Assembly: GCF_002156875.1 (NCBI RefSeq)
Contig: NZ_NCSY01000002.1
Location: forward strand, 186,001 to 250,000
Length of the DNA: 64,000 bases
Origin: Bacillus sp. EAC
GTDB lineage: Bacteria > Bacillota > Bacilli > Bacillales > Bacillaceae_G
Reading direction: 5' to 3'
Positions 33,293 to 42,412 of this stretch are shown here, one piece after another. The position numbers and the translations under genes are program-made. The stretch's first letter is position 1. Each line of letters starts with the position of its first letter. Under the pieces are notes generated by a model. It was not told where the DNA came from and ran no database searches. It saw only the letters and a list, made by a program, of their open reading frames with translations.

Positions 33293-34781
33293 TTTTATTT
33301 TCCCCCGAATTTTTTATATTCATTTTATTTTTTTTATTTGAAATTCTATTATAAATAACGCTAGTAAATGCAATTAGTAATAAGATCACTTGTGGGATAA
33401 AGCTCTCCCAAGTTGAGTAAATTGCAAAGAAATCAATAGTAGGAATTGGCGCATGTGTAGCTGGCAGTAAACCAGATAGTTGTAAACCATGAATTCCCAT
33501 ACCAGCAAACTTAAAGCATAAATAGAACATTAGAATACTTGATATAAGGAAAAATGGTCTCATTGGCACTTTTAAACCAACTTTTAAAATTAAGAAACTT
33601 ACTAAAGCTAATATACCTACACCTAATGCGATTCCAGTTAATAAACTTGATAATTTGATTGACGATGCCATTCCAATAAAGAATAGAACAGTTTCAGTTC
33701 CTTCACGAAATACTGCTAAAAATGAAAGAATTGCTAAAGATAGTAAGCTACCTGTATTTAATGCTTTATCACTCTTGGTTTGAATATACGATTGCCATTG
33801 TTTTAAATTTGATTTACTGTGAAGCCAGTAGCTCATATAAAGCAACATAACCGCTGCAAATACCCCAGTCCAACCGGCAATTAAGAAATTATTACTTCCA
33901 AATGCACCTGTTGAGAATAGTAAGTTTACAATTACACCTAGTATAATACTTAAACCTAATCCAGCTCCTACACCAAACCAAATCCACTTACTTTTCTTTT
34001 CTTGACCAGATTTTTTTATAAAACCTAATAGTGCAACTACAACTAATAATGCTTCTAATCCTTCTCTTAATAAAATAGTGACTGCATCTAGCATTGTATA
34101 ACTAGTTTTAGCAGCTAATGGTAAAAGATAATCACGCATATCCGTTATCGTTTTTGTAGCTGCTTTAACGTCTGGTGATTTAGCTGATAACATGGCGTAT
34201 GAAGTAACCATATCTCTTTCAGCATCAGTGTAAACCTTTTGGGACTGTGTTAATACTACCCCTTCTATGCTGATCCAAGATTTTCTAAATTGATTAATTT
34301 GAGACTGAGCTCCAGATACATCATTATCTTTCAAGTCTGATAATGCATTGTTTAAAATCTGTATTAAATCTTCCACGCTACCCTTACTCTTAGTGCTTAG
34401 TTTAGATTCAGCGAATTGATGTGCGATAAATTTTTCATTTACTCCTTCTAATTCTTTTAAAGAAGTAACTAATGTATTTTGATTAATTGTTTTTTGAGCT
34501 AATGAGTATTGTACCATCCCCATTGCTTCTTCAATTTTGCCATAAGCTTCAATCGACTTATTTTTTATTCCATCTTCTTTAGCTAACCACTCTTTATTGA
34601 AGTTTTTATATTGCTGCTCAGCAGATGTAAAATCCCCTTTCTGTGCAGCTTGTATAGCGCTTTCAATAAATGAATTTGCATGAGTTAAATCTTCTTCAGG
34701 ACTTGCCGCGAAAATTTTAGTTGGCATCAGTATTAAAGTTAAAATGATAGGAATAACGATTTTAATTAGCGTTTGCCTCAT
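33282..34781 (-). CDS. FTR1/EfeU family iron permease with N-terminal domain
   Basis: This 499-residue protein has a signal peptide (residues ~1-25), an extracellular helical domain (~26-235) and an FTR1 permease domain (~240-485) with about seven membrane segments. Both REXXE iron motifs are present: LREGLEALLVV and FREGTETVLFF. It imports ferric iron. It resembles the Gram-positive fusion of an EfeO-like domain to EfeU; no EfeB peroxidase gene is nearby. A Fur box lies upstream (34806-34824), so it should be iron-repressed. Confidence 0.88.
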   Translation of the reverse strand: MRQTLIKIVIPIILTLILMPTKIFAASPEEDLTHANSFIESAIQAAQKGDFTSAEQQYKNFNKEWLAKEDGIKNKSIEAYGKIEEAMGMVQYSLAQKTINQNTLVTSLKELEGVNEKFIAHQFAESKLSTKSKGSVEDLIQILNNALSDLKDNDVSGAQSQINQFRKSWISIEGVVLTQSQKVYTDAERDMVTSYAMLSAKSPDVKAATKTITDMRDYLLPLAAKTSYTMLDAVTILLREGLEALLVVVALLGFIKKSGQEKKSKWIWFGVGAGLGLSIILGVIVNLLFSTGAFGSNNFLIAGWTGVFAAVMLLYMSYWLHSKSNLKQWQSYIQTKSDKALNTGSLLSLAILSFLAVFREGTETVLFFIGMASSIKLSSLLTGIALGVGILALVSFLILKVGLKVPMRPFFLISSILMFYLCFKFAGMGIHGLQLSGLLPATHAPIPTIDFFAIYSTWESFIPQVILLLIAFTSVIYNRISNKKNKMNIKNSGENKNVI

Positions 34782-34805
34782 TGTTGAAATTTCCCCTTAA
34801 GTAGA

Positions 34806-34824
34806 AATGATAATCATTTTCATT
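34806..34824 (-). promoter_or_regulatory. Fur box
   Basis: AATGATAATCATTTTCATT closely matches the Fur consensus TGATAATNATTATCA and sits upstream of the iron permease gene. A partial half-site (TTGATTATCATTAAA, 34935-34949) lies further upstream. Confidence 0.8.
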
Positions 34825-34901
34825 CTTGACTATAGACTGAATTAAATAGATAGTCAACAGGTAATTTTTTTCATCATTATTTTTAGGGGATTAAGAATGG
34901 A

Positions 34902-34933
34902 AAAAGCCGAGGATCCACCTCAGCTTTTAATAA
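34902..34933 (-). terminator. Terminator of the YdcZ gene
   Basis: Leftward AGCTGAGG, loop, CCTCGGCT followed by TTTTTCC, about 50 bases after the stop of the YdcZ gene. Confidence 0.7.
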
Positions 34934-34981
34934 AAATTGATTATCATTAAATAATTTAGGCTTATCCTAATTGGTTACTCT

Positions 34982-35464
34982 CTAAAACTTTGGCTGTATA
35001 ATATCTACTTGTTTCACTCGCTTTACTTGTCCTTTGCCTAATTTAAAAACTAATATACCTGCAATAATGACACTTACACCTATCAATTGTTTAAGTGTAA
35101 AAGGAACTTTTTCAAGTCCTAACAATCCTAATGAATCCCACGCTAATGCAAAAATGAGCTGTGACGTGAGAACGATCGATATCGCATATGTTGGGCCAAG
35201 TGATTTAACCGATTGCATTAAACTCACCACAACGCCTACTCCGATTACACCGCTAAACCAGTACCAAGGCTGCATATTGTGTAGTTCAAATAAATACTTT
35301 CCTTCTATAATAAAGCCAACTAATAATGATGCTAAAAAACCCATCCCCAAAACGATAGAGGTTGTTAGCCATTTTCCAGACTTTTCATTTACTTTACTGT
35401 TAAAAATATTTTGCAAACTAATAAGTGCGCCTGCAATACTCGATAATAGTAAACCAAGAATCAT
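34982..35464 (-). CDS. YdcZ/DUF606 DMT-family half-transporter (second)
   Basis: This 160-residue protein has about five membrane segments and the DUF606/YdcZ start LGLLLSSIAGALISLQNIFNSKVNEKSG. It belongs to the DMT superfamily; half-size members usually function as dimers. GGAGGGG precedes the ATG. It is the third member of a leftward set: YdcZ (36834), Crp/Fnr regulator (35633), YdcZ (here). The substrate is unknown. The two half-transporters differ in sequence and may form a heterodimer. Confidence 0.82.
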   Translation of the reverse strand: MILGLLLSSIAGALISLQNIFNSKVNEKSGKWLTTSIVLGMGFLASLLVGFIIEGKYLFELHNMQPWYWFSGVIGVGVVVSLMQSVKSLGPTYAISIVLTSQLIFALAWDSLGLLGLEKVPFTLKQLIGVSVIIAGILVFKLGKGQVKRVKQVDIIQPKF

Positions 35465-35496
35465 AATGATTCCCCTCCTAACATTTCATTATTTTT

Positions 35497-35631
35497 GGCT
35501 GATTCGTAACTATGTTGCTTTTAAAACATGTAAATTTCTAGATTTCCACGCAAGGAGTCTCGCACCTTCTGTTCCAATCATCTTCATAATGAACAATTGC
35601 TTTTACAAAACCTTTTCAAAAAAACAATCAG
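35497..35631 (+). repeat. Dispersed repeat copy with internal deletion
   Basis: The left part GGCTGATTCGTAACTATGTTGC leads to GATTTCCAC. It then jumps directly to the right core CAAGGAGTCTCGCACC, missing about 90 bases. The right flank CCTTTTCAAAAAAACAATC ends next to the stop of the Crp/Fnr gene. Confidence 0.7.
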
Positions 35632-35632
35632 T

Positions 35633-36331
35633 CTATTCATAAATATTATTACTTGCTAATGTGCTTAATCCCTCTCTGTCTTTAATGAGAATAGAGCCAT
35701 TAATCCGTTCTATGAACCCTTCTTTACAAAATTGTTGGATAACCCGATTTAAATGACGATAACTTGTTCCAATTAAATTCGCTGCGTCTTTTAGAGTTGC
35801 TGTACTCAATTGTTCATTAAGAAATGAATCAGAATCATCATATGAAATGGACAAAAGATAACTAGCTAAACGTACCTCTACGGGATACATCAAATTAAAG
35901 CTTAGAGAATTAGATTTTATAAAGAATTTTTCAGTAATTATTTCAAGAATAAATTGAAGAAATGGAGGATGATCACTTCCATATTTCTTTAACCAGCGAT
36001 GTTCAATTCCGATCATATAAACTGTTGATACAGCTTCAACAGTATTTAGAATCTCAGTTCCTCGAATATATTCAATGTCTCCTATCAATTCAAGTGGTTT
36101 CTTAAAGGATAAAATTAGTGTTTTACCTTCTGCAGAAGTTGTATATATTTTTAATTTCCCTTTTACTAAAACATACATATACTTGGGAGAGTCTCCTTGA
36201 TTGCAAATCAGTTCTCCTTGCTCAAATTTGTAAAGTGACATATGTTCTCTTAACTTTTCGTTAAATATCGATTCAATCTGATGGTATTTTAAATAATAGT
36301 CTAGTTGTTTTAGATCTCTCATTTCTTTCAT
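35633..36331 (-). CDS. Crp/Fnr family transcriptional regulator
   Basis: This 232-residue protein has an N-terminal cyclic-nucleotide-binding-like domain (EQGELICNQGDSPKYMYVLVKGKLKIYT, about 35-65) and a C-terminal winged helix with LKDAANLIGTSYRHLNRVIQQFCKEGFIERINGSI. It lacks the N-terminal cysteines of Fnr oxygen sensors. GGAGGTGA precedes the ATG. It lies between two YdcZ genes, all leftward, so it probably regulates that transporter pair. The ligand is unknown. Confidence 0.85.
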   Translation of the reverse strand: MKEMRDLKQLDYYLKYHQIESIFNEKLREHMSLYKFEQGELICNQGDSPKYMYVLVKGKLKIYTTSAEGKTLILSFKKPLELIGDIEYIRGTEILNTVEAVSTVYMIGIEHRWLKKYGSDHPPFLQFILEIITEKFFIKSNSLSFNLMYPVEVRLASYLLSISYDDSDSFLNEQLSTATLKDAANLIGTSYRHLNRVIQQFCKEGFIERINGSILIKDREGLSTLASNNIYE

Positions 36332-36376
36332 GATTAAAGTTCACCTCCAATATTAGCTTTATTATTGTTTAAAATT

Positions 36377-36600
36377 GGGCTGCTTCTGTAAAAATTATTT
36401 CTAGTTTATTAGGAGTTTTGTCAATCTACACTCCAGGATGCTCGCTTTCCGTGGGGCAGGCGCTGAGCCTCCTCGATCGTACCTCTCTGTGGGGTCTCAC
36501 CTTCCCGCTATTCCCACAGGAGTCTCGCACCTTCCGTTCCAATCATTTTCTCTAGTAATCGTACATTTAATATCCTTTAAGAAACAACAATCTTTTAGCT
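36377..36600 (+). repeat. Dispersed repeat copy (first of a tandem pair)
   Basis: It begins GGGCTGCTTCTGTAAAAATT and its core runs from CTACACTCCAGGATGC to CCTTCCGTTCCAATCA. It ends near AACAACAATCTTTTAGCT and is followed directly by a second copy. Confidence 0.8.
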
Positions 36601-36829
36601 TAGTTGTTTTCATAAATCTTGTTATTTTTTAATAGTTTTGTCTATTTACACTCCACAATGCTCACTTTCCGTGGGGCAGGCGGTGAGCCTCCTCGTTCGT
36701 ACCACTCTGTGGGGTCTCACCTTCCCGCTACTTCCACAGGAGTCTCGCACCTTCCGTTCCAATTATCTTCTTTCGTAATCTTACATTTTAATATCCTTTA
36801 AGAAACAACAATTTTTTAGAAAAGGGCTT
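36601..36829 (+). repeat. Dispersed repeat copy (second of a tandem pair)
   Basis: It begins TAGTTGTTTTCATAAATCTTG, has the core from TTTACACTCCACAATGC to CCTTCCGTTCCAATTATC, and ends TTTTTTAGAAAAGGGC next to the stop of the leftward YdcZ gene. It resembles the neighbouring copy more than the others (both have CGTAC in the centre), consistent with local duplication. Confidence 0.8.
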
Positions 36830-36833
36830 ATAA

Positions 36834-37259
36834 TTAATACCCTAATATAACAACACCAGCAATCATCATCCCGAAGCCAATGAATTGTGACGGATTCATT
36901 TTAAGTTTAGTAACACCAAACCATCCTTTACTATCAATAATAAAGGTTAGACTTAACTGAGCAACAAGTAAAGCTGATATCGAAAGTGTAATACCGTTGT
37001 TATGAATCGCAGTAACATTACTAAAAATAATTGGTGCACCAAAAGCTCCACTTATTAAGTACAATGGTTTCACTTTCTTTAACGAAACGACTTTTCCATC
37101 TCGAATGCTTGCAAATATTAGTAATGCCAAAATAAATCCAGTAAACTGAGTGATCGTCGCCGCTTGCCACGTTCCAATATCTTGGCTGATACTAGAATTA
37201 GCCACACTTTGTAGCGTAATTAGTGCTCCACCTACTATTGCAAATAGACTTCCTTTCAT
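36834..37259 (-). CDS. YdcZ/DUF606 DMT-family half-transporter (first)
   Basis: This ~141-residue protein has about five membrane segments and the family start GSLFAIVGGALITLQSVANSSISQDIGTWQAA, close to that of the partner gene at 34982. Start ATG 37259 has GAGGTG seven bases upstream; the ATG at 37265 is too close to it. It is the first of the YdcZ-Crp-YdcZ set and is separated from the regulator by two copies of the dispersed repeat. Confidence 0.8.
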   Translation of the reverse strand: MKGSLFAIVGGALITLQSVANSSISQDIGTWQAATITQFTGFILALLIFASIRDGKVVSLKKVKPLYLISGAFGAPIIFSNVTAIHNNGITLSISALLVAQLSLTFIIDSKGWFGVTKLKMNPSQFIGFGMMIAGVVILGY

Positions 37260-37369
37260 TTTCATACACCTCAAATTTTGATTTCTTCATTCATTAAACA
37301 TTAACCTATATGACCTTGTGAAGGACATATGTCCTCGGATAACTTTTAAACAAACGTTTGAATGAAAAA

Positions 37370-37400
37370 GAAAAGGGTCTTCAAATAAGAAGACCCTTAA
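37370..37400 (-). terminator. Terminator of the trp operon
   Basis: Leftward stem AAGGGTCTTC, loop TTATTT, GAAGACCCTT followed by TTCTTTTTC, just after the trpA stop. Confidence 0.88.
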
Positions 37401-37415
37401 ATAGTAGATTAGTGA

Positions 37416-38201
37416 TTAATTTGCAACTTCGCTCATTACAATGGATTCAACTAACTGTTTTATTTCATTTATTTTATTCTCATGGAATAAGTCGACAATT
37501 TTACTACCTACAACGACACCATCACTGTCTTGGCATAACTCTTTAACTTGTTCAGGACTTGATACACCAAAACCTGCAATAACAGGTTTATTACTTATCT
37601 CTTTAACGCCTTTTAAGAATGAAGATAAGCTCACATCTAGTTCATTTCGGGCACCGGTAATTCCTTTCACTGTAACTGTATATAAAAACCCGCGTCCCTT
37701 TTCTGCAATTTTGCTTATTCTTTCTTTTGGTGTAGCCATAGTGACTAAACGAATTAATTCAACTCCAGCTTGTTCAAGTTTAAATGAAATAATCCCTTCT
37801 TCTTCAATTGGTAAGTCAGGTATTATACAGCCATCTACACCAGCTTTTTCTATATCCGAAACGAACTCATCAATCCCATATGCTAAAATTGGATTCATAT
37901 AAGTCATCATCACTAATGGAACCGAGATCATCTTACGAACTTCCTGAATTTTTTCAATAACACCTCTTAAAGTTGTTCCTGCTTGTAACGCACGAATTCC
38001 TGCTTTTTGAATAACTGGCCCATCAGCCACAGGGTCTGAAAAAGGAATCCCAATTTCAATCGCAGAAGCTCCAAACTTTTCAAGTAAAGCTAATCGACCA
38101 CCTAATTTTTCTAATCCACCATCCCCCGCCATTACATAAGGAACAAATAACTTCTCCCCATTTAAAAGTCGTTTTGAAAACTGGTCCTCAATTCGATTCA
38201 T
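37416..38201 (-). CDS. trpA: Tryptophan synthase alpha chain
   Basis: This 261-residue TIM barrel cleaves indole-3-glycerol phosphate to indole, which passes to TrpB. Motifs are the catalytic IEIGIPFSDPVADGPVIQ, GVDGCIIPDLPIEEE and PVIAGFGVSSPEQVKEL. GGGGAG precedes the ATG, one base after the trpB stop. The last gene of the operon. Confidence 0.95.
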   Translation of the reverse strand: MNRIEDQFSKRLLNGEKLFVPYVMAGDGGLEKLGGRLALLEKFGASAIEIGIPFSDPVADGPVIQKAGIRALQAGTTLRGVIEKIQEVRKMISVPLVMMTYMNPILAYGIDEFVSDIEKAGVDGCIIPDLPIEEEGIISFKLEQAGVELIRLVTMATPKERISKIAEKGRGFLYTVTVKGITGARNELDVSLSSFLKGVKEISNKPVIAGFGVSSPEQVKELCQDSDGVVVGSKIVDLFHENKINEIKQLVESIVMSEVAN

Positions 38202-38202
38202 C

Positions 38203-39402
38203 CTATTTCTCCCCTTTCAATATTTCTCTAACTGTATGAACATCTTTATCTCCTCTACCAGATAAACAGATGACTAGTGTTTTATCTTCTTTCATTAAAG
38301 CTGCTTGTTTAATCGCATAAGCCACAGCATGAGCGCTTTCTAAAGCGGGGATAATCCCTTCCAATTTCGCCAATAATTGAAATGCTTCAAGTGCTTCCTC
38401 ATCAGTAATTGATTCATAATTTACTCTACCAATATCTTTTAAGTGGCAATGCTCTGGACCGACTCCTGGATAATCAAGTCCAGCTGAAATTGAATGTGCT
38501 TCTTGAATTTGACCATGCTCATCTTGAAGTAAATACATTAAAGCCCCGTGCAGTACGCCTGGAGAACCTTTTGTTAATGAAGCTGCTTGTTTATCCGTAT
38601 TTATTCCATGTCCCGCAGCCTCTACTCCGAATAGTTGTACATTTTTATCTTCAATAAATGGATAAAACATCCCAATCGAATTACTTCCACCACCGATACA
38701 AGCAACGATTGCATCTGGTAATTTATTATTTCTTTTCAGAAATTGATTTTTCGTCTCTTTTCCAATTACACTTTGAAAATCACGAACCATCATTGGGAAT
38801 GGATGTGGTCCCATTACTGAACCTAATAAATAATGTGTATCGTCTACATTTGCAACCCAATAGCGAAGCGCCTCATTGACAGCATCTTTTAAAGTCGCAC
38901 TCCCCGATTCCACACTAATTACTTTCGCCCCAAGAAGCTCCATTCGGAATACATTTAGCTCCTGTCTTCTAACATCTTCAGCTCCCATAAAAATGACACA
39001 TTCTAGATTTAACAGCGCACAAACAGTTGCTGTTGCTACGCCATGCTGACCTGCACCTGTTTCGGCCACAATTTTTCTTTTTCCCATTCGTAGAGCAAGT
39101 AATGCCTGACCAATTGTGTTATTAATCTTGTGAGCTCCTGTATGGTTTAAATCTTCTCGTTTCAAATATATTTGAGCACCTTTGGCGTATTTAGTTAGAT
39201 TCTCTGCAAAATAGAGTGGAGTTTCTCTACCAACATAATCTGTTAATAATTGTTCAACTTCTATTTCAAACGTTGGATCATCCTTTACTTTCAAATAAGC
39301 TTCCTCTAACTCAGTAATTGCTTGAACAAGTGTTTCAGGTATATATTTTCCACCATAGATTCCAAAATGTCCCTTTAGATCCGGAAGTGTATAAGCTGTC
39401 AT
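38203..39402 (-). CDS. trpB: Tryptophan synthase beta chain
   Basis: This 399-residue PLP enzyme condenses indole and serine. It has the PLP-lysine motif [38 protein letters not shown] and the phosphate-binding [13 protein letters not shown]. The full canonical length and motifs show it to be an active TrpB1-type enzyme. AGGAGG precedes the ATG; the trpF stop is one base upstream. Confidence 0.96.
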   Translation of the reverse strand: MTAYTLPDLKGHFGIYGGKYIPETLVQAITELEEAYLKVKDDPTFEIEVEQLLTDYVGRETPLYFAENLTKYAKGAQIYLKREDLNHTGAHKINNTIGQALLALRMGKRKIVAETGAGQHGVATATVCALLNLECVIFMGAEDVRRQELNVFRMELLGAKVISVESGSATLKDAVNEALRYWVANVDDTHYLLGSVMGPHPFPMMVRDFQSVIGKETKNQFLKRNNKLPDAIVACIGGGSNSIGMFYPFIEDKNVQLFGVEAAGHGINTDKQAASLTKGSPGVLHGALMYLLQDEHGQIQEAHSISAGLDYPGVGPEHCHLKDIGRVNYESITDEEALEAFQLLAKLEGIIPALESAHAVAYAIKQAALMKEDKTLVICLSGRGDKDVHTVREILKGEK

Positions 39403-39403
39403 T

Positions 39404-40015
39404 TTAAATTCCTCCTAATTTCACTTTATTAATAAATGATTTTATTTTCTTTTCATCTTTGATTCCGCCCGTTTCTACACCACTACTTACATCAATCATC
39501 ACAGGTTTAATGAGTTCACTAGCCAATAAAACATTTTCAGTATTTAAGCCGCCTGCCAATATCAATTTTTCTCTAGGTATCTCTATATTCTGAAGTAGAT
39601 TCCAATCAAATGTTGTTCCGTTCCCACCATGATATTTTCCAGCTGGGCTATCTACTAAAACGTAATCACAATCATATTCCGTTATTCTATGAACATCTGA
39701 CTCATTCTCAATCCGAACCGCTTTTATAACAGGAAAACGTAATGAATGACAAAATTCTGGAGATTCATCACCATGCAACTGTAGATGCGTCAATCCTACA
39801 TCTTTATAAACTGACTCTAAAACCTCTTTTGTTTCATTGACGAATACACCAATTTTCAAAATATGATCTGGTATTGATATGGAAATCTTTTTTGCTTCAT
39901 CAGGATTAATTTTGCGTTTACTTTCAGCAAAAACAAATCCGATAGCATCCGCACCAGCTTCAACTGCCACTTGAGCTGTTTTTACATTAGTAACTCCACA
40001 AATTTTAACTTTCAC
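39404..40015 (-). CDS. trpF: Phosphoribosylanthranilate isomerase
   Basis: This 203-residue TIM barrel isomerises phosphoribosylanthranilate. It begins [33 protein letters not shown] with the catalytic cysteine C7. The catalytic aspartate lies in [20 protein letters not shown]. The start overlaps the trpC stop (ATGA). Confidence 0.95.
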   Translation of the reverse strand: MKVKICGVTNVKTAQVAVEAGADAIGFVFAESKRKINPDEAKKISISIPDHILKIGVFVNETKEVLESVYKDVGLTHLQLHGDESPEFCHSLRFPVIKAVRIENESDVHRITEYDCDYVLVDSPAGKYHGGNGTTFDWNLLQNIEIPREKLILAGGLNTENVLLASELIKPVMIDVSSGVETGGIKDEKKIKSFINKVKLGGI

Positions 40016-40800
40016 TTTTTCACCTTCTTGATTAGAGGAATCAATAGCTCTCTTAAATTGACTGATAAGTCTTGGCTTTTCATTAATGCTTCACCTACTA
40101 AAATACCGTTTACACCCGCTTTACTTACTCGATTTGCATCTTCACGACTGAAAATTCCACTTTCACTAATGATGTAACCACCACTTGATTGAATTAAAGG
40201 AGAAAGCCTTTCTGTAACATCTAAATCCACTTCAAATGTTTTTAAGTTCCTGTTATTGATCCCAAATAATTTCGTACCTGTTTTTAGTGCTTTCTCTAAA
40301 TCCTCTTCATCATGGACTTCTACCAGCACTTCCAAATTTTGCTCTCTTGCATAGTGATATAATTCTCGTAATTTCGGTAAAGACAAAGCTGCTGCAATTA
40401 ATAAAATGATGTTGGCCCCGTGCTCTTTCGCAATATCAATTTGCACCTTATCGATCATAAAGTCTTTACATAATAATGGTAAATCCACTGTATCTCGTAC
40501 AATTTTCAAATCACTGAATGATCCTTTAAAAAAAGTTGTATCCGTTAAAACAGATATTGCTGCGGCTCCAAATTGTTCATATTTTTTAGCTTGTTCTGCA
40601 GGATCTAGATTGCGATTGATTATTCCTTTGGAGGGAGATGCTCTTTTGAACTCCGCAATAACAGACAATGTATTTGCGTCTTTTAAATGATTCATTAGTG
40701 AAAAATCTGTTTCATGATCGGTTGAATGTCGTACTACTTCTCTCAAATTTTTTATTTCTTTGTGTTTTTCAAAAATGATACGATCTAAAATAGTTTCCAT
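40012..40800 (-). CDS. trpC: Indole-3-glycerol phosphate synthase
   Basis: This 262-residue TIM barrel closes the indole ring. Motifs are VIAEFKRASPSKG (catalytic E and K), LLCKDFMIDKVQI and FGINNRNLKTFEVDL, and the phosphate loop SESGIFSREDANRV. It begins directly after the trpD stop and overlaps trpF by four bases. Confidence 0.95.
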   Translation of the reverse strand: METILDRIIFEKHKEIKNLREVVRHSTDHETDFSLMNHLKDANTLSVIAEFKRASPSKGIINRNLDPAEQAKKYEQFGAAAISVLTDTTFFKGSFSDLKIVRDTVDLPLLCKDFMIDKVQIDIAKEHGANIILLIAAALSLPKLRELYHYAREQNLEVLVEVHDEEDLEKALKTGTKLFGINNRNLKTFEVDLDVTERLSPLIQSSGGYIISESGIFSREDANRVSKAGVNGILVGEALMKSQDLSVNLRELLIPLIKKVKK

Positions 40801-41829
40801 TTAGATGACCTCCCTTTTAAGCTTTTTAGTTTTTTCTACTAATCTTAGTAATTTTTCGTAGGCTCCACCCGAATCTATGCTTTCCTCTGCCCTCTTGATT
40901 CCATCTGATATGGTTTCAGCTACACCTGATGTGAAGATTGCTAATCCTGCGTTTAATAAGACTGTATCTCGAAAAGCTCCCTTTTCACCTTTTAAAACTC
41001 TTAGAAGAATATCAGCATTAATAGATGCGTCTCCACCTTTAATCGCGTCATTTGGATAACAATTTAATCCTACTTCTTCTGGATGGAGTGTCATTTTTGT
41101 AAGCTCACCCTTCTCCAATAAAACTAAGTGATTTTCTCCAGCAAGGGATGCCTCATCTAGATGACCCGCTCCGTTTATAACTAACGCTCGCTTTCGACCA
41201 AGCTTTTGTAGCACCTGTGCAAAAACTTCTAAATAATCTCGTCTATAAATTCCTAACAATTGCGTTTCTAAATCTATTGGATTGGTTAAAGGCCCAATTA
41301 AGTTGAAAATGGTTGGAATTTGCAATTCTCGTCTCACTTTCATAACCTTCTTTAATCTTGGATGTACATAAGGTGCGAATAAAAAAGCTATTCCAATCTC
41401 ATCTAAGAGCTCCTCTGAATAATGTGTTGGAATGGATAATTCAACTCCTAATTGTTCCAATACATCTGCACTTCCCGTTTTACTGGAAATACTTCTGTTG
41501 CCATGTTTAGCAATCGGAATACCACAACCTGCTATAACAAATGCAGACGTTGTACTGACATTGAAGCTAGATGAGTTATCTCCCCCTGTCCCACAGTTAT
41601 CAATTACATGTTGAAACTTTCGAGTAAATCCAACTGTATTCTTTCGAATGGCATTAACTAATCCCGCGATTTCATTTACTGTTTCACCTTTTGTTTTAAG
41701 CGCTACTAAAAAGGCTGCAATTTCAGAATCTGATATTTGCTCATCTTGAAGTATTTGCTGAACAGCTAACTGCATTTCTTCCTCCGAAAAAGACTCTCGG
41801 TTAGCTAATCTTTGAAGGTACTCTTTCAT
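40801..41829 (-). CDS. trpD: Anthranilate phosphoribosyltransferase
   Basis: This 342-residue enzyme transfers phosphoribose to anthranilate. The PRPP-binding loop reads VIDNCGTGGDNSSSFNVST. It also has the KHGNRSISSKTGSADVLEQLGV stretch typical of TrpD. AAGGAGG precedes the ATG, and the gene overlaps the end of trpG by 29 bases. Confidence 0.95.
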   Translation of the reverse strand: MKEYLQRLANRESFSEEEMQLAVQQILQDEQISDSEIAAFLVALKTKGETVNEIAGLVNAIRKNTVGFTRKFQHVIDNCGTGGDNSSSFNVSTTSAFVIAGCGIPIAKHGNRSISSKTGSADVLEQLGVELSIPTHYSEELLDEIGIAFLFAPYVHPRLKKVMKVRRELQIPTIFNLIGPLTNPIDLETQLLGIYRRDYLEVFAQVLQKLGRKRALVINGAGHLDEASLAGENHLVLLEKGELTKMTLHPEEVGLNCYPNDAIKGGDASINADILLRVLKGEKGAFRDTVLLNAGLAIFTSGVAETISDGIKRAEESIDSGGAYEKLLRLVEKTKKLKREVI

Positions 41830-42412
41830 GACTAGTTTCCTCCTTTATTTCATTTAAAAAATTTAGTAATAACTGCTTCCCTGACTCTGTTCCGATCGAT
41901 TCTGGATGAAATTGCATTCCGAAAACAGGATATTTTCGATGCTTAATCGCCATAATCTCTTGGTCATCCATTGAAATCGCTAATGTTTCTATAAATGGAG
42001 GTAGACTCTCCTTTTGAATAACTAATGAGTGGTATCTCATGACTTCTAATGGTTTAGTCATATATGAAAATAAATTGTTTCCGTTATGTGTAATCTTTGA
42101 TGTTTTTCCGTGCTTAATTTGATTGGCACTTGTAATAATTGCACCAAATACGTGTCCAATAGCTTGATGACCTAGGCATATTCCTAAAATAGGAATCGTT
42201 TGGTAAAAGGTCTTAATCAATTCAATTGTTTCCTGTTTTTGATCCGGATGGCCGGGACCCGGTGAGAGAATGATCGCTTTAACGTTCATTTTCTTTATTT
42301 CATCAATTGAAATTTTGTCATAGCGGACAACTTCAATTTCTTCTCCAAGCTCTCCGAAAAATTGATAAAGATTATAAGTAAACGAATCATAATGATCAAT
42401 TAGTAGAATCAT
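41801..42412 (-). CDS. trpG: Anthranilate synthase glutamine amidotransferase component
   Basis: This 203-residue class I amidotransferase supplies ammonia to TrpE. It begins ILLIDHYDSFTYNLYQFFGELG, has the nucleophile in ILGICLGHQAIG and the catalytic H and E in FGMQFHPESIGTESG. B. subtilis has no trpG in its trp operon and uses pabA; here a dedicated gene is present, overlapping the end of trpE by 17 bases. It could also serve folate synthesis. Confidence 0.93.
   Translation of the reverse strand: MILLIDHYDSFTYNLYQFFGELGEEIEVVRYDKISIDEIKKMNVKAIILSPGPGHPDQKQETIELIKTFYQTIPILGICLGHQAIGHVFGAIITSANQIKHGKTSKITHNGNNLFSYMTKPLEVMRYHSLVIQKESLPPFIETLAISMDDQEIMAIKHRKYPVFGMQFHPESIGTESGKQLLLNFLNEIKEETSHERVPSKIS

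Noticed and set aside
35034-35642. 202-codon rightward frame
   Set aside because: Antisense to the leftward YdcZ gene, whose frame, ribosome binding site and family motifs are convincing.
36438-36801. Two rightward frames of 60-64 codons with similar sequence
   Set aside because: They lie entirely inside two copies of the non-coding repeat and lack ribosome binding sites; their similarity comes from the repeat.
36377-36829. CRISPR-like tandem repeats
   Set aside because: Only two long copies in tandem, with no short regular repeats or spacers and no cas genes.
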